This document shows positions 1 through 10,748 of a DNA stretch of 64,000 bases, piece by piece (position 1 is the stretch's first letter; each line of letters begins with the position of its first letter). The DNA is taken from contig OX485809.1 of NCBI GenBank assembly GCA_950295325.1, positions 24,008,144 to 24,072,143 of the forward strand, read 5' to 3'. The notes beneath the pieces were generated by a model. It saw only the letters and a list, made by a program, of their open reading frames with translations, was not told where the DNA came from and did not search any database. A program made the position numbers and the translations under genes. The DNA comes from Polytrichum commune (Eukaryota; Streptophyta; Polytrichopsida; Polytrichales; Polytrichaceae).

Positions 1-75
1 TAGTTCGTATGGTCTGCACTGTTGTTCTAAGAGAGGTGGTGCATTTAAGGTTCTTCCACTAAAATGTGAACTCAC

Positions 76-974
76 CTCCTCCACTCCTCCAGTGGTGCCG
101 CATTGTTCACCACGAACTCATGTATCCATTGTCGAAGGTCGGATGGGAGATGACGCGCCCGCCCGCCACCTTCGAGGATCTCATCATACATTGATGGGTC
201 TTCTTTGTCATCCCACACTCTTCAAGTGGTGACTGTATATTCTTGCATATACTCCGTACAGAATCCCAATGCCTCTACTATGGCGTAGCCTTCAGCCATG
301 CAACCCTCTGGGCGAGTACGGTTTCGGATATACCCTTTTAGAGTCTTCAGGTACCTCTCAATAGGGTACATCCAACGTGTATGTACGGGTCCACAAATTT
401 CCACTTCCTCCACGAGATGCAGGACCAAATGGCTCATGATGTCAAAAAATGATGGCGGGAATTATTTTTCCAACATGCATAGTGCTATGGCCGCTTCACA
501 CCTCATCTCCTGTATTGTTGCAGGATCAATGGACTTAGCACACACCCTCCTGAATACACGGCTCAACATTATTATTGATGTCCGCACTTCCTTTTCCATT
601 GTGCAGCGCACACATAGTGCCAACACTTGCTGCATGAGGACATGGTAGTCGTGGGATTTCAGGCCTTTAATTTGCCCATCCACGTTTACGCGGTTCTTCA
701 ACTGTCCCACATAGTGAGTGGGGGTTCGCAGTGCACGAACTTGCTCCACAAAGACTTCACGCTCTTCTTTCGTCATAACGTACGAGGATCGAGGTAGAAT
801 CACGCTACCGGGTTTTGTTCCTGCTACGGGCCAAAGATGCGGGCGTATACCCGCCTCCTTCATGTCCAGACGAACTCCAAGTGTATCCTTCTCTCCAAAT
901 ATGGTTTTCATCACATTCTCAACGATGTTTTTCTCACAGTGCATAACATCCAACGTGTGTCGAATTAGAAGATC
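76..974 (-). pseudogene. TNP2 transposase C-terminal exon (DUF4218-like) with two in-frame stops
   Basis: Continues the transposase after a 176-bp intron; the acceptor (cattgtgcag) lies just above 974. It begins DLLIRHTLDVMHCEKN, the classic TNP2 block, and later shows HLVEEVEICGPVHTRWMYP and RYLKTLKGYIRN, typical of the DUF4218 region. Two in-frame stops interrupt it: TAA at 464-462, after ALCMLEK, where the family normally continues with FPP, and TGA at 224-222, before RVWDDKEDP, where Arg is expected. The frame on both sides stays open and conserved, so the damage looks recent. A GTGAGT donor follows position 76. A possible acceptor at 27-28 would start another exon at 26 that runs off the window. 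That intron would be only about 49 bp, so the last step is uncertain. Confidence 0.85.
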
Positions 975-1150
975 CTGCACAATGACTCGACCCAGTGAGA
1001 AATGCTCCGGAGCGAATCACAATATCACTACGTGCAATCATGTGACTGTACATGACTACGTCCACTCACATAATACTCATAAACAATATTACTATATGCA
1101 ATCATGTGACTACGTCCACTCCCTTAATTCTCATAATAAGAAACACGTAC

Positions 1151-2704
1151 TTTCCAGTATGGAAGGTCATATAGATATGTCCTCCTCTTCACTCCATATT
1201 CGTGTACGGGGTCTGTCGTCTGCCCAGTTTGGTTTCTGTAGTGTTTTTTCGTCCACTCTTCTCGCTCGTTCGCATATCGCAATTGCTCTCGACCACTCAT
1301 CCTTCTTGGCGGTGGTCTCATCTCCGGCTGCCCGTCAAAATTGGACCTTTGTCGTCTCCATTGGTGGGTCATTGGCAGTTGTCGTCTATGCCCAAGGTAA
1401 ACATTTTTTTTCAGCGCTTTGGAACGCCGTGTTGCCACGTTGGGGCCACACACGGGGCAAGCCCTATGTCCTTTTGTTACTTGCCCCGAAATCAAACCGT
1501 ACGCCGGGAAGTCATTCACCGTCCACAAAAGCATGCCATGTAGCTTAAATGTTTTCTCTTTGGGGTTTCCTTGCGATCCGTCCAAGCAATCGATCCCTTT
1601 CCAAAGCTCTTGGAGCTCCTCAATCAACGGTGCCATGTACACATCCACGTTCCTGTCCCTTACACTCTCTTTTCCTGGTATGATTAGCGCAAGCATCATG
1701 AAGAAGTTTTTGGTCACTAACCAAGGGGGGAGATTGTAGTTTAGCATGACCACGGGCCAAGTAGAGTGGCTGAGACTTTGGTTCCTAAATGGATTTACGC
1801 CATCCAGTGCAAGGCCAAGCCTAACGTTCCGTTCATCTTCCGCAAACCATGGCCACCTATTATTTACGTGGTCCCAAGCCTTCGAGTCCACCACAGACCT
1901 CATCACCTTGTCCTTACTTTTCCCACCTACATGCCACTTCATTAGGCCCGCGATCCGTGTGCAGCTGTACATCCTTCGCAAACGAGGAATCAAGGGAAAA
2001 TGTCTCAAAACTTTGACTGGAATTGTACCGGAGTTCTCTACAAAGCGCGATTTGTGGCATGTTGGGCACTCCGTTGCATTCTCCAATTCTTTCCGAAACA
2101 AACAACATCCATCTCTACACGCATGTATTGAGTTGTAGAACAACCCCAACTTCATCAACAAGCCTTTCGCCTCGTTAAATGATTTCGGTATTGTGTTGTC
2201 CTTGGGTAAAATTGTCTCCTTCAACAACTTCAACAACTCATCCACAAAGTTGTTTGGTACAGCGAATGTGGTGCAACACAATAGTATCAAGAGTGTCGAT
2301 GTGAGACGGTTCGAGGGGCTTCCCTCATACAGTGGAGTTCCAGCTTCGCATAAGAGCTTCTGGTGGTCTACCCCAGTGGGGTCCTCACTGTTCATCGTAC
2401 TCCCTCTTGTTTCCATGGGGTCATTCGTTTCTTCCCTTTCCCCCTCGCTACCTTCACTGTCCTTCGTTGTGAAACCATCCTCCCCTTCATCGTCTTCAAC
2501 CAATGCATCCCCGAGTCCCTCATGTATGGTGGCTTCGGTTTCATGTCCATCAAATTTGAGGTCATCGTACTTGCCAAAGCACTCTGCCACCATACGTAGA
2601 ACCTCAACTTCTCCTTCTTGTCCATCGTTTGTGTTAGGGTATGTCTGGCTTCTTTGCCCAATCCGGGGTGTATGGGAGAACAAGTCAATCGGGCTGTACT
2701 CGTC
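1151..2704 (-). CDS. CACTA (En/Spm) TNP2-type transposase, core exon (Transposase_21 family)
   Basis: Main catalytic exon of a TNP2/TNPD-like transposase, the protein that cuts and pastes CACTA elements. The translation has an acidic linker, then the family's conserved blocks: a C-x-x-C segment (ECPTCHKSRF), LALDGVNPF, STWPVVMLNYNLPPW and HRACPVCGP. It ends at YLYDLPYWK. A strong acceptor (tttatcactatctgcag) fixes the start at 2704 and a GTACGT donor follows 1151; both junctions are phase 0 and the exon is fully open. It joins DLLIRHTLDVMHCEK at 974, as TNP2 proteins normally read. Upstream it can splice in phase to the short first exon at 3934-4131, skipping the SET exon. Family call is confident; activity is doubtful because the next exon has stops. 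Confidence 0.9.
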
Positions 2705-3157
2705 CTGCAGATAGTGATAAATTTGTTCGCACGTTATATATTTTCGCCTTGGCAGAAACATACGACAAGGACTCATAACAATGACGATCATAGAACACGG
2801 ACTGTATATAACGTGCACATATTATATACAAATGTATAAAAACGACAAGGAGCAATCACAAGTAACATTGTATCACATGGATGAGTCATAAATTTGTGAC
2901 TTTTGTGTTACATGATTCTGTCATAAAATGAACAATGTATCTACGAGGGGCAATCATGAAACGCCGAATATAACATGAACTTGTAACATGCGTGGGGGGG
3001 GGGATGTTCATCGATTATGAAGACAAGAGTGTGTTAGGTAAAAGAAATTTCATGCACCATACAAATACAAGCATTGGATGTAAAAAATTGGTCATGTTCC
3101 ACGTACACATGTATACCGTGGTCTGGACATGTATACAAAATTTTGTCAAAACAAAAT

Positions 3158-3175
3158 ATGACTTCGTGTAGTCAT
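3158..3175. promoter_or_regulatory. ATGACT-N6-AGTCAT dyad in the TNP2 intron
   Basis: Perfect half-sites with a 6-bp spacer (ATGACTTCGTGTAGTCAT), identical in design to the many dyads in the plus-strand gene at 7301-12940. A weaker copy lies at 1052-1069 in the next TNP2 intron. This shared motif is my main reason for placing the TNP2 and accessory genes in one element. Confidence 0.55.
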
Positions 3176-3232
3176 GTTAGTGAACACATGGCACACTTTA
3201 GTCATTCCGAATGTGGACTAATGGGTGTCAGC

Positions 3233-3841
3233 CTACAATGTGGTGTGCGGGTTCAAAGAGTAATGTGCATACAACTCTTCTCCGACCATAATGTCCTTTG
3301 TGGCCATGGTGATTACATACCCCCATTCCTGTTTGTTCCAGGGTTTTGGCAACATGCGAAATTCCCACACCACATTTCCTATTTCTTTGCGTCCTATGGA
3401 ACTATTTATGAAGCCTGCGACATTCCCTTTCATTACATCTCCATCGATGTACAAGTCCGGCTCAACTTGCATCGCATATGACTTCACTCGAGGATGTGCC
3501 TTCTTCAAGGCACTGTATTCTCCCTTGGTGTATTGTGGTCCTACGAATGGAAGCAGTTCCTCTCCCTCTTTGGCGGGTTGAAGTGCAAAGAGACCCCAAC
3601 CCATGAATGGGAAGTTGGACACCCTTACTTCCCATTCTCTATTCCAGTATGAAAACTTTATAAGTTTTGGGATGGGCCCGTCACACCACTGTCCGTCATA
3701 CACGTTTGACCCCCATGACTGCAAGGCTCGTACTCTTGCAGACGCAGTGTTTGGCATTGACTGTGAAGGCATTTCATGTCCTCCTAGAAACTTTCTCAGG
3801 GATGTCTTGCAAGCAGCTTTTACAATGGGTCTCCATCGGGC
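3233..3841 (-). CDS. SET-domain (lysine methyltransferase-like) exon inside the TNP2 intron
   Basis: About 200 residues with SET hallmarks in order: MGWGLFALQPAKEGEELLPF (GxG, SAM-binding side), DLYIDGDVMKGNVAGFIN (counterpart of the RFINHS motif), GNVVWEF, then ITMATKDIMVGEELYAHYSL (GEEL plus the catalytic-type Tyr). No pre-SET or post-SET cysteine clusters are visible. The motif reads FINSS rather than FINHS. The exon has a strong acceptor (catgaattttgtag) with 3841 as first base. It joins in phase 0 to the exon at 3934-4131 across a 92-bp intron. Its own TAG at 3235-3233 ends the protein right after the SET fold. No clean phase-0 donor leads on to the transposase exon. I infer an alternative terminal exon, giving a short zinc-knuckle-SET protein instead of the transposase. 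It could be a captured host gene; the substrate is unknown. Confidence 0.75.
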   Translation of the reverse strand, partial: ARWRPIVKAACKTSLRKFLGGHEMPSQSMPNTASARVRALQSWGSNVYDGQWCDGPIPKLIKFSYWNREWEVRVSNFPFMGWGLFALQPAKEGEELLPFVGPQYTKGEYSALKKAHPRVKSYAMQVEPDLYIDGDVMKGNVAGFINSSIGRKEIGNVVWEFRMLPKPWNKQEWGYVITMATKDIMVGEELYAHYSLNPHTTL

Positions 3842-3933
3842 CTACAAAATTCATGTACACAAAGATGAAAACTCGCTCAAAGCAGGACCACCCGCTGACG
3901 CTCATTCACAAGTCGTTTCATGGAATGACTCAC

Positions 3934-4131
3934 CAAGATAGAGGCTGTAAACACGGGGTCCCTTTTTTTGCTGCGAAGATGCTTTCGAATTGTGGCTCGA
4001 TCGAGGACTTTCCCTCCTGCACACTCCATGCAGGGGCATGGGTACTTGGATAGCCGCATTGCATCTGCTTGGACCTCTTCTTCTTGCCATAACTGTAGAT
4101 GCTTCAAGCTTTCGACCTCCCCTCCTGCCAT
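3934..4131 (-). CDS. First coding exon: transposase-associated Cys motif shared by TNP2 and the SET isoform
   Basis: Begins at ATG 4131-4129 (MAGGEVESLKHLQLW) and contains the C-P-C-x-x-C element (KYPCPCMECAGGK) with a downstream H/R-rich segment (TIRKHLRSKKRD). This resembles the N-terminal transposase-associated domain of TNP2 proteins. It ends TASIL, exactly before a GTGAGT donor at 3933-3928 (phase 0). The open frame extends upstream to 4218, so an earlier start is possible. The two downstream acceptors (3841, SET; 2704, TNP2) are both phase 0, so one exon can feed two different proteins. The exon model rests on splice-site quality and frame only. Confidence 0.7.
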
Positions 4132-4255
4132 CCTGTGGTGTGCACGGCATACGCGCTGGGTCAATTTGTGATATGGGAATACCTTACAAGGAGGAAGTGC
4201 TCGTATGCACGCAATCACCTATCTATGTGGCTTAATACGGTCTAAGGGAAGTCAA

Positions 4256-4469
4256 ATATATCGAGGCAGTCATATAACACAGGGGAGTCATATAAGACAT
4301 GACAGTCATATGACACAGGGTAGTCATATGACTGGCTGTCATAGAACACACGGGGGTCATATAACACATGTCAGTCATATAAGACATGACAGTCATATGA
4401 CTGGTTGTCATAGAACACACGGGGGTCATATAACACATGTCAGTCATATAAGACATGACAGTCATCAGC
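4256..4469. repeat. GTCAT-rich array with a 69-bp tandem duplication upstream of TNP2
   Basis: Dense GTCATAT/ATGAC words just upstream of the first TNP2 coding exon. It includes two near-identical 69-bp units (4332-4400 and 4401-4469), each holding ATGACTGG[C/T]TGTCAT and AGTCATATAAGACATGAC. Such arrays in CACTA elements normally bind the element's TNPA-type protein; here the array would also sit in the promoter or 5' UTR of the transposase gene. Confidence 0.7.
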
Positions 4470-4539
4470 CCATGACTAGAAGGCGTGAAAATACTCTAAC
4501 CGAAGCCGTGAAGCAACTTGAAGGAATATTATGAAACAT

Positions 4540-5890
4540 CATGAACCCAATCCACTTTGTATGAATCTTCTTTTACAACATTCATGAACGTGTTTGATAA
4601 ATCGTGGCATATGATTGTATGATATGACCATTGTGCACAATATGTATCTTCTTGGTCATTGAGTGTACACAATTATATATGGGAGCTCACACATAGTGAG
4701 CTAAAGTTTCCTATTTTCAAAGCCGAGCAAACACCAAGCATTACTTTCATTTGATTTAATTATAGTCATGAGAAATGCATAACATTTGTTGATTTCTTAA
4801 CTAAATACGCGGGTTCTCCCAATTGTGTTCATTGTTCAATGTAGAGTAGTTCTTTGAATTTTGAAGACGTATTCCAATCTTTTCTAAACATATTTCTTTA
4901 TGATATTTTCTTTTTGATGATCCTCACCGAACCAATTATCAATCATATCTAGGGGTCCGATTAAAGAAGGGAGCCACTTAAGCCCATCTACCTTACATAC
5001 TTAGAAAAGGTGGTACCAAGGGACCATTTCAACATCAACAGTTCTTTTCGCTCCTAAATGAAAACTCGTCCTAGAAGTGCAAAGCAGACTCAATGAACAC
5101 CGACCTGAAGGATGGGTTTCATTTGTTAACAAAACACTTGAATATTAAGAAGGTACCAAATACAATCTCAAAGGGTGAATAGGTATTATATTAAGCAATA
5201 ATTGACCACTATTATGTCCGTATAATGTCAAGTGATCCAATGTGGATGAAGGGGATTTAGTTAAAAAAAGGTCCCCGTTAAGGTTGAGGGTCGATTTATT
5301 CCAACTAGACTCCATAAGATTAATTTAGGGACTTTGATGTGTAATTTGATGTCAATTTCATAATGGATGAGTTTACATAGACACCACGAATCCCTCGTCA
5401 AGTTCATGCCTTATAAAGTAAATTAGGGAGAAGAGCTAGAATCCCCTTACAAAAAATGAATATTTGACCTACTGGACAATTCTTCATTTGATAGAGATAA
5501 ACTTATATTGGTATAAAAGATCACATGGATAAGTGTGGACCTATGATATATACCGTAAATATATCGTAATCGATTCCAGGGGAGTCATATACCCCGGTTA
5601 TAAGTAAGTGTCATGAAGCCCATATATACTTTTTTGGTAAAAGTAATTTCAAATGTTGAGAATGTAAAAGTAATTTCAAATGTTGAGAATGTAAAAGTAA
5701 TTTCAAATGTTGAGGATGTAAAAGTAAAGAGAATGTTGGGCTTTAATTTGGTTGATGGATGAACTCATCCATCCACGACAATGTTTGATGATTTTTTCAT
5801 AGCCCAATAATTGTTACTATAAAAAAATGTAAAATTTCACTATTTACGTGCAAATCAAAGTTGTTGATCTATTTTAAAGAGGTCTATTTT
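4540..5890. other. AT-rich non-coding stretch with a 27-bp x3 tandem repeat
   Basis: No coding signal seen. A 27-bp unit (AAAGTAATTTCAAATGTTGA core) is repeated three times at about 5639-5720. This is the left part of the spacer between the divergent TNP2 and accessory genes. It could be element-internal spacer or a later insertion; I cannot tell which. Confidence 0.5.
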
Positions 5891-5897
5891 TATAATT

Positions 5898-5925
5898 TAC
5901 CTCTCTCTCTCTCTCTCCCTCCCTC

Positions 5926-5981
<56 letters not shown>

Positions 5982-6290
5982 TCTCTCTCTCCCTCCCTCC
6001 CCCTCCCCCTCTCTCTCCCTCCCTCCCTCTCTCTCTGTCCCTCCCCCCCTCCCTGTCCCTGCCTCGCCCTCCTCGTCCCCTCCCCCGCACGCGCTCCCTC
6101 GGCCGCAGTCCCTCACTCGTGCCTCCTACCCTCCCCCGCCCTCCTTCCCTCCCCCGCCCTCCATCCCTCGTGCCTCCTACCCTCCCCCGCCCTCCTTCCC
6201 TCCCCCGCCCTCCATCCCTCGCTCTCCTCCTCCCCCGCCCTCCCTCCCTCCCCCGCCCTCCATCCCCTCGCTCTCCTCCTCCCTCATCTG
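5898..6290. repeat. CT/CCCTC polypyrimidine microsatellite and minisatellite
   Basis: A long (CT)n block (about 5901-6040) passes into CCCTC/CCCGCCCTCC repeats with about 50-bp higher-order units at 6120-6270. Open frames on both strands here are low-complexity Ser/Pro/Leu or Arg/Glu/Gly and are not genes. Long CT tracts are common in plant 5' UTRs and core promoters, so it may lie in the promoter of the gene starting at 7301. Confidence 0.85.
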
Positions 6291-6299
6291 TCACAACTT

Positions 6300-7300
6300 T
6301 GAGGATTCAGATTTAATTTATAGCTGATTCAGGTGAGAGGCAGATTCAGTGTCGAAGACATGGTTTAGGGATCGCGAAATTTGATGTGGTTTAGGGTGGC
6401 AGATTCTTTGGATTTCGGTGGCAGACTCGAAGGATTTGGCACCTGCCTCGAAATCTCCGCAGCCTCGATACATTTGGCTCATTCAGGTGAGGTGGTGGGT
6501 GATAGGGTTTTGTGAGAGTTGTGTTGGGTGAGGTGGTGGGTGGTGGGTGCCGAGAGGGAGTGGGTTTCGAGAGAGGGAGTGGATTTTGCGGCAGCAGGTG
6601 GGTTTCGGGAGACAGGTATACATTGGCCATTTCTGAGTTTAAATCGACACCAGATTCGGTGTCGGAGCTGCTGGCTGGTGGGTGCAGCTTCCTCCACCCC
6701 CCGACTTCGGTGGTGGGTGCACCTCGGCACCACATTTGAATTTATTTCGGGAGGTAACGTGGTAGCAGGGTTTTCAGAGGCAGACCTCTCTCCTAAACTT
6801 TTCAGGGTTTTCCCTCTCTCCACCACTTCCACTCACCCTCCAAGGTTGTGCACTCTCCCATCTCCAAGGAGAGTAATTTTAGTTTAAATATTTCATAATA
6901 CTTCAAAAACTTCAAAACTTGTGCTTTGAAAGACGACATCTAAATTGAAAAATGATGAACCCTATTTCGGACACAAAATCGGGTCTCTATGTATTATTCT
7001 ACATGTCACGAATAAAAGTTATTCTAATCTGGTCACTTATCTTAGTCAAACACCTAAATATCATGCTAAAACCCCGCACACACAATCGAATACCTGTGGA
7101 GAAAGTTGACCTCACCTATATTCGCAACTCCCTTGGCATTTGTTGAGTAGGAGCTGGTTGTTCAATCCCTTATCCGCTAACCTGTAGCATCCACAAAACA
7201 TCGATGAGGACTGGTAGGGAATACAAAACAAACATCAAAAATGTATACAACCTGTTTGTATTCTAGTGAACACTAATGTGGATTATGGTTTTGCAGAATC
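6300..7300 (+). other. GC-rich leader region; candidate 5' UTR exon and intron of the accessory gene
   Basis: GC-rich and repetitive DNA (AGGTGGTGGGTG words) with two good donors, GATTCAG|GTGAGAGG near 6330 and CATTCAG|GTGAGGTG near 6485. AT-rich intron-like sequence follows, then a strong acceptor (ggttttgcag) four bases before the ATG at 7301. A non-coding first exon spliced to 7297 is the simplest reading, but no TATA box or transcript start can be fixed by eye. Confidence 0.4.
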
Positions 7301-8386
7301 ATGGAGGAAGAAATTCCGGAGTATGAGAGGATACGGAAGAAAAACATCGAGGCCAACAACCAGAAGCTGAGGGAACTTGGTCTGACACCAATTGGGACCT
7401 CTCATTTCAAGAGGCCTGAGGACCCCGGGTATGTAACCCCAAACCCTAATACAACGGACCTGCTACCGCTAGCTTTGCTTATGAAGTTTGAAACTTTTAT
7501 GAATCTTTGTAGTCATAAATTGCATACAACTTGCTGAAGACATGATTGTTTGCAGTCATAGTTCATAGTATTATGACTCCCTGTAGTCATACTTTAAGGT
7601 CTGTATGACACAGTCCAGTCACATTTTTGTGAGTGTGAGTCTTCCCAGTCCTAAACATATTGTAACTTCTTCGAACATCCATGTTGTTGTGCATCATATG
7701 TGGCTTCTATTGGTTGTCTATGATCGTGCATTTATGATCATGTGTATGAACAATGTTTTTGTTTGACATCACATAATGAATGAATAATTCCATACTACCC
7801 AACAGTCCAGAGTTACCAAATTTGAAAGGGAATTGAAACCATAATGCATAGGCTAAATATTTCGGGTGTCATATTGAGTAACAATGTAGTGAGGGCTAAC
7901 TAAGCTGCCCACATGCATGATTGGTTGGTGCCCGTGATGATAATGAAAGTTTGAATCATTGGAACTCAATTATTACTAGCTAGAGCACGTGTATGTGTTT
8001 GTTACATATTCCTTTCGTAAGATGAATTCACAAAGGTTCAAACTCAATTTTATGTGTTGACAATGTGTATGTGTACGTGTATGTGTTGTGTATGTGTATG
8101 TGTATGTGTTGACAACATGTATGTGTGGTGTATGTGTTGTGTATGTGTTGACAATGTGTATGTGTTGTCAACTCTACAATAGATTCATAACATTCAATTT
8201 CAATTTTTATTTTCAACCATCCTCAATCCATGTTGTGAACAATTTCATGATTATGACTCCTCCCAGTCAAAAAAATGTGGAGACCACATGACTCATTTGA
8301 GTCATGTTTCAGCATTGGCAGTCGTTTACCTTACAATTTTTGTGAGATGTAATGTCCGTCTAATAACTCACGCTCGTACTGAACAG

Positions 8387-8753
8387 TGTGGTTCCCGCGA
8401 CTTCCACCAAAAATGCCGAAATGAACAATGTACTTGTCAATTTGATAACAAAAATAGCTAATATGCCTGATGGCATGCAAGTGGAAGTTTTTCGCACAAT
8501 TGCTAGTTTCCCGGCAATTACATTGCCGGTTTTGGAAATGACTTCGAATGAGGTTGCGCGTGTTTTTGAGAGCAGCCGTGGCATGCCTGTGGGAGAGCCG
8601 GGCCCATCTGTAGAGCAGGGTGGTGGCTGGGGTGTGACCACTAGAGCGAAAGGAAAAAAACAACTTCCTGAAACGGACCTCGATGATGACGAGGACGAAG
8701 AGGACGAAGAGGAGACTTCCGAGGACGAGCAGCCCAGACCAAGGAGGCGGAAG
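8387..8753 (+). CDS. Accessory-gene exon 2: helical region followed by an acidic tract
   Basis: Opens after acceptor cgtactgaacag and completes the split codon of exon 1 (GG|T). The first half (VNLITKIANMPDGMQVEVFR) matches the exon at 57401 of the second element (LVANLPDERVEEVFQGVARL), which confirms that it is coding. The second half is DDDEDEEDEEETSEDEQ followed by basic PRRRK, a likely disordered charged region with a nuclear-localisation-like end. The donor AAG|GTAAAA follows 8753. Confidence 0.7.
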
Positions 8754-8932
8754 GTAAAAACATAAATCTCCGTAGTTTCTTGCACTTGGAAACGCATTTA
8801 GTCGTTCGCGTTACTTGGGTCTCATTCCAAACACATATAGAAAAAATATTGATAACATATGTCCGTATATGCTTATCACTCCAGGAGGTCATAATCTGAC
8901 CCCGAACATGATACTTAGTGCAGTCATGTAAT

Positions 8933-8968
8933 ATGACTATAGGTAGTCATATGACTTTGTCAAGTCAT
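8933..8968. promoter_or_regulatory. Two abutting ATGACT-N6-AGTCAT dyads in accessory intron 2
   Basis: 8933-8950 (spacer ATAGGT) and 8951-8968 (spacer TTGTCA) abut exactly. Further single copies occur at 7573, 8253 (AGTCAA) and 8288 in intron 1. Confidence 0.55.
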
Positions 8969-9121
8969 ATTATACAATAATATCCTTCCACTCGGTCATG
9001 TAGTGTGACTCGATGCAATCATGTAACTTACTACAGTCATGTAGGGTGACTCCACGGTTTCATATAGCATACTGTACGACTGGGTGTGTAGGGTAATGCA
9101 AATGAACCCAGGTCATGACCG

Positions 9122-9940
9122 TTGCAATCTAGCGGAAAGAAGGGCAAGGCGGTCGAGGAGGAGGATATCCTGCTGTCCCAAGACATGCAAGATACTCTCC
9201 GGGCTTGTGAGATGGACGCCGACGAAGCATCGGCGGACAGCGAGGAGGCAGACATAGGCGTAGGGCATCGTAACGAGCTCCTTGACGAGCTGGAGCTCCG
9301 GGAAGTAAGCATTTTGCGGCGTATGGCTCAAAAAGGAGCCGATCCGACGGAACTTCGGGAGAAGGTGCGTTGCCTTGGCCGGACGGCAGAGGTTGAAGGC
9401 AGCGACGGAAGCGCGCGGCTTCGACAGTCGAAGTTGAAGAACCTTAGGCGGTCCTTGAAGAAGAGTGACGAGCTGCACAGTTCCAGTGGTGGTCAGCGTT
9501 TGTGGGTCGAGGTCGACGAGGCCGGGTGCCCGACAGGGATACACAGGCCTGACTGGCTGACGCGACTACGCGGGTACTCTCGCGACCTCGACTGGAGCGT
9601 CGACAACTTCAGGGCACACCCACGGCCCTTGTTGTTGGCAATTAAAGACAAGATGGCCACACAGTTCGAGTACCGTGGTGGACTCGGAGATGTGCCTGAA
9701 GCTATTTTTTTCCAGATTTTGCGGCAGCAGATGCGCACTCGCAGGTCGAACATGAAAAAACTCATAGAGAGTTGTGGCCCGCTCCCACCGTATGTGAAGA
9801 AGGCGCACGTCGACAACTTCAAGAGGTTAATTGCCCGGACGGACAAAATCGCGGAAGCCACGCGCATGAAAGCCGCACGGCAGACCGTGCAGACCTTGTC
9901 GTATTCTGGAAGGTCCGAAGGGGAGGTGCGCTCTAGACTG
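9122..9940 (+). CDS. Accessory-gene exon 3: Transposase_24 (Ptta/En/Spm)-like core
   Basis: About 270 residues. The conserved part runs from WVEVDEAGCPTGIHRPDWLT through RDLDWSVDNFRAHPR and FQILRQQMRTRRSNMKKLIE to FKRLIARTDKIAEATRMKAA. The same order recurs in the second element (TVDVDMKGHPCGQNKPLWMT, DVDFSVDNYHRH, NQLKTKRY, LIVEERKIKEAEKLKENRAQ). The layout, ending in a W/F-x-x-L block and an Asn/Arg-rich segment, is that of the plant TNPA/Ptta Transposase_24 family, which binds subterminal repeats. The match is by pattern and is distant. The last codon precedes a perfect GTAAGT donor at 9941. The first residues are unsure because no acceptor near 9122 fits the frame of the previous exon. 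Confidence 0.7.
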
Positions 9941-10083
9941 GTAAGTGATTTTGTGTGCAAGTCATTCAAACATAAATATGTGACAACCTGCAGTCATATA
10001 ATTCAGTCATATAATGAATGATATCACTTTACATAGTCACACCGGAAGTCGTATGACCATAGATAGTCACACGCTGCCTGAAT

Positions 10084-10264
10084 ATGACTTCACATAGTCA
10101 TATTTAGAGACATATGACTTCACCTAGTCATTTGTTGAGTAATATGACTTCACCTAGTCATATTGTGAGTCATATGACTTCACCTAGCCATACGTTGAGT
10201 AATATGACTTCAGCTAGTCATATTCTAAGTAATATGACTTTCCATAGTCATATTTAGTATGTTT
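10084..10264. repeat. 30-bp x6 tandem array of dyads in accessory intron 3
   Basis: Six units start every 30 bp (TGACTT at 10085, 10115, 10145, 10175, 10205 and 10235). Each holds ATGACTTCACCTAGTCAT or a one- or two-base variant. The array ends just before the acceptor of exon 4. Confidence 0.8.
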
Positions 10265-10302
10265 ACGTATTTTTCATGGATCCACAGTTGCTCCTTTCAC
10301 AG

Positions 10303-10617
10303 GCCGCAGATTTAGAGCGGCCCCCCACGCAGCTGGAGGTGGAAACCGAGCTAGCGACACCCGGGAAATCAGGACGGGGCCGGTCATCGTCATCCAGAGG
10401 GCCACTCCCAAATGCAAGAGCGGGAGATAGAGCCCTCTTTGTTACGCGGACAAAGCTGCACGACTTCCAAGATAGCATGAAGGGGGAGATGGAAGATGTG
10501 AAGGCTATGATGAAGCAGCTTCTGCTGGAGGTGCAGAAGCGAACGACGGCCACGGACATGGAACCGCCAGCCACGGCGGAAGCGGGAGTCGACGTGATCC
10601 AAGTAACCGCCGAAAAG
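10303..10617 (+). CDS. Accessory-gene exon 4: Arg/Ser-rich segment and predicted coiled coil
   Basis: A strong acceptor (tgctcctttcacag) precedes AADLERPPTQLEVETEL, equivalent to AIELERTLTRQELDLSM at 59559 in the second element, so the boundary is conserved. A heptad-like helix (FQDSMKGEMEDVKAMMKQLL) is a likely oligomerisation segment, as in TNPA proteins that dimerise on DNA. The donor AAG|GTTGCG follows 10617. 105 codons, phase 0 at both ends. Confidence 0.7.
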
Positions 10618-10748
10618 GTTGCGTCTGTATACCCTCTAGTACTCCAGTCGAATACATGTATGAAACACCTTTGCTTCAGCAATGTTGTATGTCTTGCATT
10701 AGGATCGTTCACTAATACACGCCTCATGTGGATCATTAGAACATGCAG

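Noticed and set aside
718-1548. A 276-codon plus-strand frame opposite the transposase
   Set aside because: It is the antisense shadow of the conserved TNP2 exons and crosses their intron; it has no features of its own.
3233-3841. SET domain as an internal domain of one long TNP2 fusion protein
   Set aside because: The SET frame ends in its own stop and no donor in the right phase joins it to the exon starting at 2704; skipping it does keep the frame.
5861-6316. Ser/Pro/Leu-rich and Arg/Gly/Glu-rich frames on both strands
   Set aside because: Low-complexity translation of the CT/CCCTC microsatellite.
6391-6887. Overlapping frames of 114-122 codons near the GC-rich leader
   Set aside because: Open on several frames at once because of composition and GGTGGTGGGTG repeats; no conserved motif.
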